Source of the DNA: Labia minor | Lineage: Eukaryota > Arthropoda > Insecta > Dermaptera > Spongiphoridae | Assembly: GCA_963082975.1 (NCBI GenBank) | Contig: OY720348.1 | Span: 68,225,719 to 68,289,718, forward strand | Direction: 5' to 3' | DNA length: 64,000 bases | Part shown: piece by piece, positions 49,801 through 61,532 of the stretch | Layout of the letters: each line of letters opens with the position of its first letter | How positions within the stretch are numbered: the first letter of the stretch is position 1 | Program-made: the position numbers and the translations under genes | The notes under the pieces: model-generated | Database searches by the model: none | Seen by the model: only the letters and a program-made list of their open reading frames with translations | Told to the model about the DNA's origin: nothing

Positions 49801-50080
49801 TATAGTACCTGAAACACCGAGCTATCGCTCGCCCGTTTAACAAATTTATACAATTTATTATTATAAACTTTAAAAATTATACAATTTTTTAATTATTTAT
49901 TACAATTGTGAAAAATGACCCATCAAAAAATTTTTCCTAAAATGGTACAAATTAATAAAAAAAAAAAATTGATTTTCATTTCAGGATGAAAATATATTGA
50001 AATTTACTTGATAAAATATTTGATCCTATATTATATTTATATATGTTGTTATAATTAAATGGCCTCAGTATTATATTTAG

Positions 50081-50185
50081 GAAAGAAGGCCAAAGGCAGA
50101 TGAATCTCATCCAAGAGATTGCTGTGCAGGAATTAAAAAACAATTGTCCCCTTCAAGATCACAGATAAGCAAAGCATTTAGGATG
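50081..50185 (+). CDS. Possible internal exon, plus strand, unidentified
   Basis: Bounded by tattatatttag and gtatgt, 105 bp, open in one frame with both junctions in phase 0: ERRPKADESHPRD, CCAGIKKQL, SPSRSQISKAFRM. Its composition is less AT-biased than the surroundings. No homologue is recognised and no partner exon in a consistent frame was established, so this could be a coincidental frame. Confidence 0.35.
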
Positions 50186-50355
50186 GTATGTGTGGCGACA
50201 ACATGTCGGGGAAATTTATAAATATATATAATTAATATATCAGTGAAAAGTTATAAATCTAGAATTTATAAAATTAAATTTTTATAGAAATATTTTTTTA
50301 AAGTCAAGTAATCTCGGTTTTAATTAATAGGAATAAATAAATTTACAATTAATAC

Positions 50356-50539
50356 TTGATTAGGGAAGGATTGAAGGATGATTTCGGTGGAGAGGCCGGT
50401 TAACATCTTCCACTGGAAAGGAAATGGGAACTGAGTGCGCTCCTCGTGCTCGAAGCTCACCGGCAGGCCAGGAGGGAGGGTTGGTGGGAGGTGAGGGGAG
50501 GTGGCGGAGGGGATCATCATGGCGGCAAATCTTTTCAAT
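50356..50539 (-). CDS. First coding exon of an unidentified host gene
   Basis: GC-rich island in AT-rich DNA, minus strand, with acceptor ttgtattttgacag at its upstream edge and a weaker donor caa|gtatta at the other. The ATG at 50520-50522 lies in a strong Kozak context, gccgccatg. The frame reads MMIPSATSPHLPPTLPPGLP, VSFEHEERTQFPFPFQW, KMLTGLSTEIILQSFPNQ, with third positions mostly G or C, typical of real coding sequence. The frame is open from the acceptor. Downstream exons were not located; the sequence to the left is Tigger. Protein family not recognised. The alternative start at 50553 lies inside the intron. Confidence 0.6.
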
Positions 50540-50648
50540 CTGTCAAAATACAATAATTAATATTTAATTAACGAAGCACCGTAAAATTATATAATAGTAG
50601 TGAAAATTAATCTACGTTTCATAATGAATCGATTCGTATAGGTTTTAC

Positions 50649-50678
50649 CTGTTGTTATGAGGCAATCTTTTTGTTGAA
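50649..50678 (-). other. Small exon upstream of the GC-rich coding exon
   Basis: 30 bp on the minus strand between tttatgtttacag and gtaaaac. Splicing to 50539 and to the 51897-51948 exon keeps one frame open throughout (..SSTKRLPHNN then RLKRFAAMM), but no ATG occurs upstream in that frame, so it is probably 5' UTR or follows an unseen start. Confidence 0.5.
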
Positions 50679-50699
50679 CTGTAAACATAAACCGATATT

Positions 50700-51000
50700 A
50701 AAATTAATTAAAAATTTCCATTTCATGATACGAAAAATCAATTTTATTTAGAATCTGGCTAAAATTATGTTCAATTGATTTATTTTGGTCACAATTTACA
50801 AGATTCAGTCAAAAATTTTAATAAAATGAAAAACATGGATTTGCTTGGTTTTTCCTAATTCTCCAAAGCGTTCTATAAATATGAGTTCCAAATTTTATAC
50901 TATTGTGAAACGTTGGAGAGGTGGGTCCTCTCAGAGGCACTTGATATGTCTCACTTGTCAATTAAATGGTTTTGCTAGTCGAAGAATTGACGTGATCTGG
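50700..51000. other. Intronic AT-rich sequence
   Basis: Within the inferred minus-strand gene. No repeat or frame recognised. Confidence 0.4.
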
Positions 51001-51072
51001 ATATATTTGAATTAAACCCCCGAAGGGGGTTTAATTCAAATATATATAGGAGACTCTAAAGAGTCTCCTATA
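51001..51072. repeat. Two adjacent perfect hairpins
   Basis: The first has 21-bp arms (51001-51021 and 51025-51045, centre ccccc-gaa-ggggg). The second has 12-bp arms tataggagactc / gagtctcctata (51045-51056 and 51061-51072) with loop taaa. They share one base. Perfect matching implies recent origin or a structural constraint. Confidence 0.95.
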
Positions 51073-51159
51073 AAAGACGATAATTTCATTTTTTTTTTCT
51101 TTTTAATGACTCTATGCTAGGTATTCTCCTTCATCCAAATAAATTTGATTTTTTGATGG

Positions 51160-51345
51160 ATCCAGGGAGGGGAGGGGGGAAGAGTAGGCGTAAGGGAATG
51201 GATGGAAAGGAGTCAACGGGTAAAGGACATGATTCCTCCAGGTAGAAGAGGGATTTAGAAGAAATATGAGCTCACGTGAGGGCAGGGGTGCTACTCCCTG
51301 AAGTAGAAATCTTTTCTATTGGGATCATAGAGAAGAAACTACCCG
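51160..51345. other. GC-richer island with exon-like signals
   Basis: Contains ggatccag then a purine-rich run (ggaggggaggggggaagag) and cctccag|gtagaa on the plus strand. On the minus strand ttctacttcag is followed 22 bp later by gtgagc. Two plus-strand frames stay open over ~90 bp. Neither strand could be chosen. It may be a non-coding exon of the minus-strand gene. Confidence 0.3.
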
Positions 51346-51479
51346 TTACCCGTCAAAATCTTTCTAATAAGTCTTACTATCTATTTTTTCTATTATTTAT
51401 TGATATTTATAAGATATAATCATTATTTTTTATTTAAAAATTATGTAATAATTGTTTCTTGTCTATTCTATTTTTCAAT

Positions 51480-51890
51480 CCTTTTGTCTATTAATCTATT
51501 AATTTAATATCTTTTCAGGTTCTCTTTAGCTTTACCTCTTGATCTTCCAATTATCTATTACTAATTTATATATTTTATCTTTTACCATTCTAGGATAGAT
51601 AGTAATACACCAACAAATATTTTATATATATATATATTTATATTGTTATATTATTTCTATTCTTTATTTTTTATATATTATATCGCTTATTTATAAAATA
51701 TATAATAATTGGATAAATTCAAAAATAATTTAGATGTTATATTATGAATTTTGAAAATCCTAATACTTGTCAATTCTCTACCAACTAAATGTAAATTTTC
51801 ATAACGAATATTTTATAATTTTCTATTAAAATATTATATTTCATCAATTCTTTTCTATTTATTTATTTATTTATTTCATCTTAGAATTGT
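51480..51890 (+). repeat. Dispersed AT-rich repeat fragment
   Basis: Carries aattttgaaaatcctaatac and caattctctaccaacta, also seen near 39668 and, reversed, near 25250. Non-coding and probably intronic. Confidence 0.65.
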
Positions 51891-51896
51891 ACTCAC

Positions 51897-51948
51897 CTTT
51901 TTAGTGGGATCCATCCATGATTTGAAAGATTATCAATGAAGTTGTTTC
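51897..51948 (-). other. Exon of the minus-strand gene, probably 5' UTR
   Basis: 52 bp on the minus strand with strong signals: acceptor tttttctgttttcag and donor aaaaag|gtgagt. One frame is open and in phase with the next two exons (NNFIDNLSNHGWIPLK), but it lacks an upstream ATG. Confidence 0.6.
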
Positions 51949-52056
51949 CTGAAAACAGAAAAAGAAACCAAACAAAACACATCGATGCATATTTTCAATC
52001 GATTATAAAATATTTGAAAATATTTTTATAAATAAGTATCAAGAAAATATACTCAC

Positions 52057-52163
52057 TCTGGGAGTTGTACTCTTAGCAATAAGACAATGGATCGATCATC
52101 TGGAATTCATTCATTTAGCTTCCCCCTTGTTTCGTGAATGCCATCCTTCAAGTTCAAGAAGAA
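52057..52163 (-). other. Upstream exon of the minus-strand gene, non-coding
   Basis: 107 bp on the minus strand between ccatttttttag and cccaga|gtgagt. All frames contain stops, so it would be 5' UTR with short upstream frames. Confidence 0.5.
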
Positions 52164-52802
52164 CTAAAAAAATGGAAAAAAATTTTAATTCAATTAAAAT
52201 CGTACTTTTAATAAAAATGAATCGAGTATAGGTTAAAATTGAAATGAATATAAAAAGTGAATAAAATCTAAAAATATCTAATCTAATAAATTTATGTTAT
52301 TAACAGAAAAATTAAATAATAGAAACGACTTAAAAATAATCCATTTCTTTATATTAGTGAAATATAATTTTTAGTATATCATTGTAAATTGTATTTATAT
52401 AATGATGAACACATTTATAATATAAAATGATATTTTTATTGAAACTCGATATTTTCTTGCTATTCATTACAAAATTACATATGTAAACATATGCTTTGAT
52501 ACCATCAGCTTATCCATTAATTAATCAAATCTTTTGTAATGAACTGATGGGAATAAATGGATACTTTGCAATTCTCATCCAACCCACAGGATTGAAAATA
52601 ATTAATAACATTATATATATATATATATGTAATTATTTTTTCTGATATTATTAGAATATCTATATATTATTAGATTGCAACTTGAAATAAAATAATCGAA
52701 TCTGTAAACTCATTTTCTTTTTTTTTCTAAAAATAAAAAGATTAAATTAAAAAAAATAGAGATTTTGAATTTTCTCTATTCAATTAGAAAATCAAGTGAA
52801 TA
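52164..52802. other. AT-rich spacer
   Basis: No readable frame. A short (AT)n run lies near 52612-52628. Confidence 0.5.
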
Positions 52803-53341
52803 CTCGAGGGAAGGTCAATAAGTCATGACTTTTTGAATAAAACACAAGTTTTTGGATAAAAAATTAATTTATTTTTCAATGTAGTCTCCTTTGAGCTCTA
52901 TATACTTCGTCCAAAGTTTCTGTAATTTTTTTATCCCTTCCAAAAAATAAGATTTGTCGATAACATCAAAATAAGTATTTGTTTGTGAGATGATTTCATC
53001 GTTAAAATCCAATATCTCTTTCCGCCGAGCAATTTCTTCAGGTTTGGAAACAAGAAATAGTCACTCGGGGCTAAATCTGGAGAATAGGGCGGATAAGGAA
53101 GCAACGAATTCCTCGTAGTATCCCAATTCATGGATCTTGAAGGAAATTCACTTTTTTCAAATTTGTTATCAAATCACGAGGTAGTCTGCTATTAATGGAT
53201 GTTAAATAAAAACTAAAAGACCCTGCTGGTTGAAATTTCAACAGGAGTCAGCTGATCGTCGCTTGTTGATAGGAGCAGTGTTTCCATTTCATTTAAAAGA
53301 CGGGAAATACAAAAAGTAACGGACTTATTGACCTGCCCTCG
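52803..53341 (-). mobile_element. mariner element, 539 bp, internally deleted
   Basis: The ends ctcgagggaaggtcaataag and, on the complement, cgagggcaggtcaataagtc form inverted repeats, flanked by the TA target duplication (52801-52802 and 53342-53343). Full mariners are ~1.3 kb, so about 0.8 kb is missing, including most of the transposase. Confidence 0.88.
52869..53131 (-). pseudogene. mariner transposase C-terminal relic
   Basis: The minus strand reads PPYSPDLAPSDYFLFPNLKK, then, after a frameshift near 53020, DVIDKSYFLEGIKKLQKLW and IELKGDYIEK ending in TAA (52869-52871). YSPDLAPSDYFLF carries the last aspartate of the mariner DD34D catalytic triad. The two earlier aspartates and the DNA-binding domain are deleted. 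Confidence 0.85.
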
Positions 53342-53343
53342 TA

Positions 53344-53773
53344 CCTATAGACATAGACTTGTATATATGATATATATTATTATGTAAATTTGTAATGAAT
53401 AGGAAAAAAATTTTTAACTAAAGAAGGAATTATTTTACTAATAAGTATAATAAATATACATATATATAAATGAGTAAATTTGTTGATATATAATTTTTAT
53501 TTAATCTTTAATATTTTTTTATAGTTGAAAATTAGCAAAAACTGATAATTTTTTAAAAAACTCGAAATAAATCTAATGAACTTATGTAAAAACTAGTTAT
53601 TATTTATTTATTAAAAATCAAAAACTGAATAAATTGATATATAATTTTAACTTCAATATTTCATATAGTTGAAAATTAGCAAAAAATCATAATTTTATTT
53701 TTTTGAAAAAGTCGATAGAATAAAAACTTTTAAAGAAATATAAAAACAGTAGGAAGACTCATCCTATTAATAT
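53344..53773. other. AT-rich spacer
   Basis: Two loosely similar stretches (ttgaaaattagcaaaaactg near 53525 and ttgaaaattagcaaaaaatc near 53660) suggest a local tandem duplication of ~135 bp. No genes. Confidence 0.5.
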
Positions 53774-53881
53774 CAGTGTTTCCCAATATGGGGCTTTCGC
53801 CCCACAAGGGGGCAATTTGATTGTAAAGAAGGGCAATTCGAAAATGACTTGACACGAGTTTAACTCTTTTTAATATTACAA
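53774..53881 (+). mobile_element. Truncated hAT MITE left end
   Basis: cagtgtttcccaatatgggg then cgccccacaagggggcaat is a typical hAT MITE end. It is cut off at 53882 where the 1.9-kb duplicated segment begins, so that duplication inserted into or deleted part of it. Confidence 0.65.
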
Positions 53882-55795
53882 ATGAATTGATACAAGAGAC
53901 GTTTGGATATCTAAGGTAAGGTACCAAAAGTCAGAAAGAAAGTGGAGAAACAAGAAAAATCATAAAAATACAACAATAAAGTAAAAACAAAAAATAGATC
54001 GGCCTAACAGGTGAAATTGAACATTTTTCAATTAAATAAGAATTTAGAGATAGAAAGAGATTTTTTAGTATATAAGATTGTGAAGTGATAGCAAAAAATG
54101 TTTAAAAGAAAGGAAATGATAACTAAATAGGAGAGATGAGGTCTCCATTATTATTATATATCTAATAAATAAAAACGAAATGATGATGGTGGTGATAAGA
54201 AAATGAATGTTGAAATTAATAAGACCAAAAAGGTTCATGGTAAGTGAATTAAGTTTATTTGATATTATAATAATTTATTTTAATTAAGAAATTAATAAAT
54301 TTTATAACAAGATAGTGAAAGATGAGGAAATGAAATTTTAATTTTTTATTTCGATTTATTTCCATTTAATAAGTTAAATAAAATAAGGGTTCATGTTACT
54401 TATGTTGCAGATACAATATGGAGAACAGACAAATATAAATGGAATGAAGAAAAAATTAGAAAAAAGGGAAAAATACACATATAATTAGAAAATATTATTC
54501 TATATTTCATTGAATCCAATAATCAAAATATATGTAATTCTATGTATTTCAATAGGCCTGTATGCGTATGATGTAATAGAAATATCAAAAATAAAATTAC
54601 ATTCAATGTAGAGACTAGAATTGTTATCCATGAGTATTCGGTTGGAGATGTTGCTTCCTTGAGAGTTCTTGTCAAAATGACTCCTCGAAAGATCTCACTT
54701 CAGCTTAAATAGAAAAAAGATAATATTACATTTCTAATCCGATAAGTGTCCTCTTTTGTTATTGAAAAAAATAAAATAATTTGAAAAGAAATCAATTTAT
54801 TATTTTAATAAAAGCAAATATTAAATGTCAATCAATTATACTTGTATATCCATTATTTTAATACTTATTCAATTTAAATTAGATTTCTTTTTATATTATG
54901 TTATATTATTTCTATTCTTATATTTTCATCTGTTAGATTGTCTTTTTTATTAAACATCTCTTAATTGAATAAATACATAAATAATTTAGATCTTATATAT
55001 TTTTTAAAGTATATTTGAATCGTTGCAAACTAAAAGGTTTATTGGCGATTTTTTGACGGTTTATATATATAAAAATATTAATTAATATGCTTATTAAGGT
55101 TTTAGTTTCAGAAATAAGTTTATTAGCGGAATAAGTATAAATTATAAATTATTAATTATTTTAACCTTCAATTTAAAAGGAAAACATTTTTCCAACATAT
55201 TTTTAGAAATATACTATTTCTAAAATCATCCCTACAATTTATTTTCTTTAAAGTGGATTCAAATTATTTAAATATTTAAATTAATTAATAATAAACAATG
55301 AGTTATGTTTTCAAAAATAGTTTCTTTCAAAGTTTCAAATTGAAGTTATTCTGACATATTTATTTAGTAGTTTATTATATTAATGAGATTTGAGAATTGC
55401 TATTTTATATTATATTTTTTAATAATTTATATATTTCATATACTTAACTTAAATTGATCTAATTTTATTTTTTAATTTTTTCAGAAAGATAACTCCATAC
55501 ATCAATGAGAAAGAAGAAAAAGAAGGCAAGATGAGATCTTTGAAGAAATATCCATCAATTTATTTTTATGTATTTATTTATTGAATTTATTGTATTTGTT
55601 ATTGTATTTATATTGTAATAATTTATATATAATTATAATATGTAACTTGCTTTAATTTTTGAAAAACTACAAATAAAAAAAAAACAAATGTAAATAATTA
55701 TGATGTTTTTATTTGAGGTTAAATTTCCTATCCTTTCCTTTTAAATTTCTATTCCTTATATATATATATATATATCAATTGAATTTTTTATTCCT
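53882..55795 (+). repeat. 1.9-kb duplicated segment, copy 2
   Basis: Partner of 28331-30240. Similarity ends abruptly at about 55795, where the right flank is only a distant relative of the dispersed family. Confidence 0.9.
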
Positions 55796-57750
55796 ATTTT
55801 CCTCTACTTTTGAATAACAAACCATCATTGGTTAAATGCTATTAAATTATGCTAGAAAAATAAAAATGGATAGAATACATAAAAGTTATAGACAGAAAGA
55901 TAGATAGGAATAAAAAAAATGTGTCTTATTAATTTAAATATAAGAGATGAGAATTTCATTTTTATAATTGTATAATAAATTAATTGATGTAAAAAAAGAA
56001 AAGATAATAAATAATATTTTAATAAGTGATATGCTAAGAAGAAATGATACATAAGATGCTGAGACAACAGAAAAACAGCAGAGGGATAAGTAATAGGATT
56101 AATAGAAATAAGAATAAATTAATAGGAATAAAAAAAGGATATGTATTATTAATCCAAATATAATATAAAAATGATAGATGAGATTTTCATTTTTATTATT
56201 TCTTAATAAATATCTATAAAGAAGAAGATGTTTGTATTATTAATAAAAACGGTTGATGAGGGTTTTTAATTGTTCATTTCTATCCATTCCTATATATTCA
56301 GACTTTAAATAAGATAGAAAAAAGATTAAAAATACTATTTCAATTTACATAAAAAGAAAAAAGGTTTTCTAAAATCATTCCTACAATTTATTTTATTTTT
56401 TGATTTAAAGTCGATTTTCAAATTATTTAAATATTTAAATTAAATAATAATAAAGAAAGTGATACACTTTCATAAGTATTTTCTCTCAATTAAAGTTATA
56501 ATTATTATTACTATTTCATTGATTGGTTTTGGATTGGAGATGATGCTCCCTTGGCATTTCATATTAAAGTGACTCTGTGAGAGGAACCACTTCATCTAAT
56601 ATAGCAAAAAGTTAATATATTAATATTACAATTCTAATCTGATAATTATCCTCTATTACGAAAATATACAATAAATTTATTATTTTAATAATACGAATAT
56701 TAAATGTCAATCAGTTATACTTGAAAGATCTTTTATTATTGTTTATTTTAATTAACATATTTTATTTTCATAATTATTCTTTAATTTATTATATATTTTC
56801 TAATAAGATTAGACATTTAATATATTCAACAATTTATTTCAAAGTTTCAAATTAAAGTTTTTCTTACATATGTAATTCTATGTATTTCAATAGACCTATA
56901 TACATATGATGTAATAGAAATATTAAAAATAAAATTACATTCAATCTGGAGACTAGAATTGTTATCCATGAGTATTCGATTGGAGATGTTGCTTCCTTGA
57001 GAGTTCTTGTCAAAATGAGTGAAAGATCTCATTTCACCTTAAAGAGAAAAAAGATAATATTTTTATATTAATATTACATTTCTAATCCGATAATTGTCCT
57101 CTTTTGTTATTGAAAAAAATAAAATAATTTGAAAAGAAATCAATTTATTATTTTAATAATAGAAAATATAAATGTCAATCAATTATTTTAATAGTTATTC
57201 ATTTGAAATTAGATTTCTTTTTATATTATGTTGTATTATTTAAATTCTTTATTTTTTTATATATTAGATTGTCTTATTTATTAAACATCTTTGAATTGAA
57301 TAAATACAACAATAATTTAGATCTTATATATTATTAAAAGTATATTTGAATCGTTGTAAACTAAAAGGTTTATTGAAGATTTTTTGACAGTATATATATA
57401 TATATATATATATATAATAATCCCTACAATTTATTTTATATATATATAAACATTAATTAATCTGTCTATAAAGTTTTTAGTTGCAGAAATAAGTGTATTT
57501 ATGGAATAACTATAAATTATAAATTTTTAATTATTTTAACTTTCAATTTAAAAGGAAAACATTTTTTCCAAAATATTTTTGGAAAAATACTATTTCTAAA
57601 ATAATCCCTAGAATTTATTTTCTTTATTTCTTTAAAGTGGATTCAAATTATTTAAATATTTAAATTAAATATTAATAAACAAAGAGTTATTGTTTTCAAA
57701 AATAGTTTCTTTCAAAGTTTCAAATTAAAGTTATTCTTACATATTTATTT
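55796..57750 (+). repeat. Diverged dispersed repeat block up to the tandem junction
   Basis: Holds older copies of the same modules (ggagatgatgctccc near 56535, ggagatgttgcttcc near 56981, gattcaaattatttaaat near 57641) and a TA run near 57390-57414. It becomes identical to unit 1 at about 57.75 kb. Non-coding. Confidence 0.75.
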
Positions 57751-60296
57751 AGTAGTTTATTATATTAATGAGATTTGAGAATTGCTATTTTATATTATAT
57801 TTTTTAATAATTTATATATTTCATATACTTAACTTAAATTGATCTAATTTTATTTTTTAATTTTTTCAGAAAGATAACTCCATACATCAATGAGAAAGAA
57901 GAAAAAGAAGGCAAGATGAGATCTTTGAAGAAATATCCATCAATTTATTTTTATGTATTTATTTATTGAATTTATTGTATTTGTTATTGTATTTATATTG
58001 TAATAATTTATATATAATTATAATATGTAACTTGCTTTAATTTTTGAAAAACTACAAATAAAAAAAAAACAAATGTAAATAATTATGATGTTTTTATTTG
58101 AGGTTAAATTTCCTATCCTTTCCTTTTAAATTTCTATTCCTCATATATATATATCAATTGAATTTTTTATTCCTATTTTCCTCTCCTTTTCAATATCCAA
58201 TCATCATTGGTTAAATTCTAAATAAATTATGCTAGAAAAATAAAAATGGATAGAATACATAAAAGTTATAGACAGATAGATAGATAGGAATAAAAAAAAG
58301 AATATGTCTTATTAATCTAAATATAATAATAAAAATGAGAGATGAGATTTTCATTTTTATTATTAATTATTAGATATCTAAAAAGAAGAAGTGAGATGCT
58401 GATAAGAAAATGTAGGATATTTGTGTTTACAAGGCTCATGAGAGATTTCAATTGTTCTTTACTCTACACAACCCTGTTTAAATAAAAAACAAAATTTAAT
58501 TAAAAAATATCGATGTGTATAATATATTAACTTATAAATATAAATAAAACAAGGATAATCTAGAAATAAAAATTTTGACTTGTGAGAGTGAGAAAAAGAT
58601 AAAAATTATAGATGAGATAAACATTTTTATTATTATATACTAAATTAATTGATATGATAAAAAATAGAAATTAAATAATATTTTCATAAGTGATATGCAA
58701 TGAAGGAAAGATACATAAAGATGCTGAGACAACAGAGAATCAGAAGGAAGGGGTAATTAATAATAATATATATATCGAATAAGTAAATAAAATTGTAATA
58801 GTGAAATAGGATATAAATATTATTTAATAATCATAAGAAGTAAAACTTATTTGAAATTGGATGAAATATTTAGACATTTTTTCAACAAATTTTAAAGTTT
58901 TTCTAAAATCATCCCTACAATTTATTTTATTTTTTATTTAAAGTCGATTCAAATTATTTAAATATTTAAATTAAATAAGAATAAAGAAAGAGTTACATTT
59001 TCATAAGTATTTTCTCTCAATTAAAGTGATAATTATTATTACTATTTCATTGATTGGTTTTTGATTGGAGATGTTGCTCCCTTGGCATTTCATATAAAAG
59101 TGACTCTGTGAGAGGAACCACTTCATCTAATATAGCAAAAAGTTAATATATTAATATTACAATTCTAATCTGATAATTATCCTCTATTTTGATTATTATT
59201 TATTTATTATTATTATTTATTTATTTATTTATTATTATTATTTATTTATTTATTTATTATTATGATTATTATTATTAAAATTTATTTATTTAATATTATT
59301 AATATTTATTTATTAATCAAAATTCACGCTTTTACTATGCAATCATTGATAAAAAATTATGATATCGATGAAATATGAATTTATTCGTGTTTAGATTCAG
59401 AAATGGAAGAAAATGATATCTAATAAATAAATATATCTCTTGTATTTAAAAAAGTAGTACTATACCTAAAATATTTGGAAAAAATCACGCTTTTTCTATG
59501 AATTGATGACTTTCTGTAATATTTATGAAATACTACTAATAATAAAAAAAAACAAATTTAAATAATTTTGAAATATTTATTTGAAGTTAAATTTCCTGTC
59601 CATTTCTTTTCATTTTCTAATCCTAAATATACTAGATAAATATCAATAAAATTTTCGAAATAATAATAAATAAAGAGTAATATTTTCATAAGTATCTTCT
59701 CTCAATTAAAGTTATAATTGTTATTATTATTTAACTCTCTTAACATTGGATTCAATGGAGAGTATAAAATTTGAATGTTGTTATCCATGGGTTTTTGATT
59801 AGAGATGTTGTTCCTTGAGATATCAAGGCAGTGTCCTTGTGAAAGGCCTCACTTCAGCTTAAATAATAAAAATTAATATATATAATAGATATATTAAATG
59901 ATTCTAATCCGATAATATTTCTCTTATGTTATTGAAAAAAATAAAATAATTTCAAAAGAAATAAATTTACTTTTGAATAATAGCAAATATTAAATGTCAC
60001 TCAATTTTCAATTATACTACTATAGTATATCAATTAATGTTTATTTTAATTCTTTATTAATTTTAAATTAAATTTCTTGTTATAGTATATTATTTCTAGT
60101 CTTTTCTTTTTATATATTACATTGGTTTTTATTTGGCTCTTTATTTTAAAATAATTTTCAATGATTTAAAAATTTAATAAAATTATCGAAAATTTGTCCA
60201 ATCATATTTTTTTGTTATTTCAGAAAGATAACTCCATACAATTAGTGTTAATAAAGTTATAATTGTTATTATTATTTATCTATCTAAACTCTAAAC

Positions 60297-60526
60297 CAGT
60301 GATTCTTAACCTTTTTTTACCGCGGCACACTTTTAACGGTTTAAAAATTTGTCGGCACACAAAGAAAAAGATAAGTTTACCGAATTGAAAAAAGTGGTCG
60401 CAAAAACGGTTTACCTTTTTTTTAGAACCTAATTGGAAAAATTTAGAAAAAAAATCGGAAATGTTTAAGAGCTTCTTTACATTAGTAATAATTTGGTGGC
60501 ACATTTTGATAAGTTAAGAATCACTT
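60297..60526 (+). mobile_element. hAT-type MITE, second tandem copy
   Basis: Same ends and same ctctaaac target duplication as the copy at 32384-32613; it was duplicated with the locus, not transposed independently. Confidence 0.92.
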
Positions 60527-61038
60527 CTCTAAACCTTTGATTCAATTGAGAATATAAAATTTGGATGTTGTTATCCATGAGTATTCTATTGGAGATGATG
60601 CTCCCTTGAAATTTCTTGTCAAAGTGACTCTGTGAAAGGCATCACTTCAGCTTAAATAGCAAAAAGTTAATATATTATACAATTCTAATCCGATAATTAT
60701 CATCTTTTGGTTTTGAAAAAAATAAAATAATTTCAAAAGAAATAAATTTATATTTTTGATAATTTATATATTTAATAACGAAAATTGTTCTAATCTTAAT
60801 TTTGATTTTTCAGAAAGATAACTCCATACATCGATGAGAAAAAAGGAGAAGAAATATTGATGAATTTTTATGTATTTATTTATATATTTATTTATAATTA
60901 TCATATGTAACTTTTTCTGTAATTTGTGAATGAATACTAATAATAAAACGAACAAATGTAAATAATTATGAAGTTTTAATTTGAAGTAAACATTCTTATC
61001 TTTACCTTTATATATTCCTATTCATCATATATACTCAT

Positions 61039-61040
<2 letters not shown>

Positions 61041-61080
<40 letters not shown>
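61041..61080. repeat. TA microsatellite, expanded
   Basis: About 20 TA/AT dinucleotides, against about half that in the unit-1 partner at 33131-33150. Confidence 0.9.
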
Positions 61081-61082
<2 letters not shown>

Positions 61083-61244
61083 AGTTTAAATTCGCATTAA
61101 AAAAATGTTCCAATGATACAAAATTAAATACAATGTTGAAATACCAAAATAATAAAAAAAATAGTTCATTTAATAATTTAACTTTATATTGAAAGAAAAA
61201 TAAACAGTAAAAATATAAATATAGGTAAAAAGAATTTAGGAGAG

Positions 61245-61532
61245 ACTCTAATACAATGAATATACACGTAATAAAGTTTTAACACGGAGATTGGTTCCAG
61301 AAAAAACCACTAAAAAAAACGTATAAAACAAAACATTGATCTTATGGAAAATTGGTGATTGGTTCCTTATCTCTAAAACCTATGAAAATTAGAGAAAAAT
61401 AGGGATTTTTTAAGAATATGTATTCAGGTTTATTTATTAAATCACAGATATAATGTGTATTTAAGCATAATTATTAAAGAAAAAAAATAAGCACTCTAAG
61501 CTTGATAGTTCTTACAGTGGCTTCGTTTAAAC
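61245..61532 (-). mobile_element. Tigger 3' half, second tandem copy
   Basis: Duplicate of 33310-33600, again ending in gtttaaac (61525-61532) against a hAT-type element. Confidence 0.7.

Larger units (their letters stand above)
29820..57750 (+). repeat. Tandem duplication unit 1 (~27.9 kb)
   Basis: Sequence from about 29.82 kb onward is repeated almost exactly from about 57.75 kb to the window end. Matched landmarks are the MITE at 32384/60297, the hAT-type element at 33601/61533 and the zinc-finger stop codon at 35501/63436. The left junction falls inside a dispersed repeat. Upstream of ~57.75 kb the right-hand copy carries a diverged version of the repeat, and downstream it is identical to unit 1. 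This is the hybrid-repeat junction expected from unequal crossover between two dispersed copies. Confidence 0.88.

Noticed and set aside
50320..50553. Taking the whole open frame 50320-50553 as a gene
   Set aside because: Its start lies upstream of a clear splice acceptor and its end runs into AT-rich intron; the supported exon is 50356-50539.
56847..57032. 61-codon minus-strand frame
   Set aside because: Falls in a dispersed-repeat module that is non-coding in its other copies.
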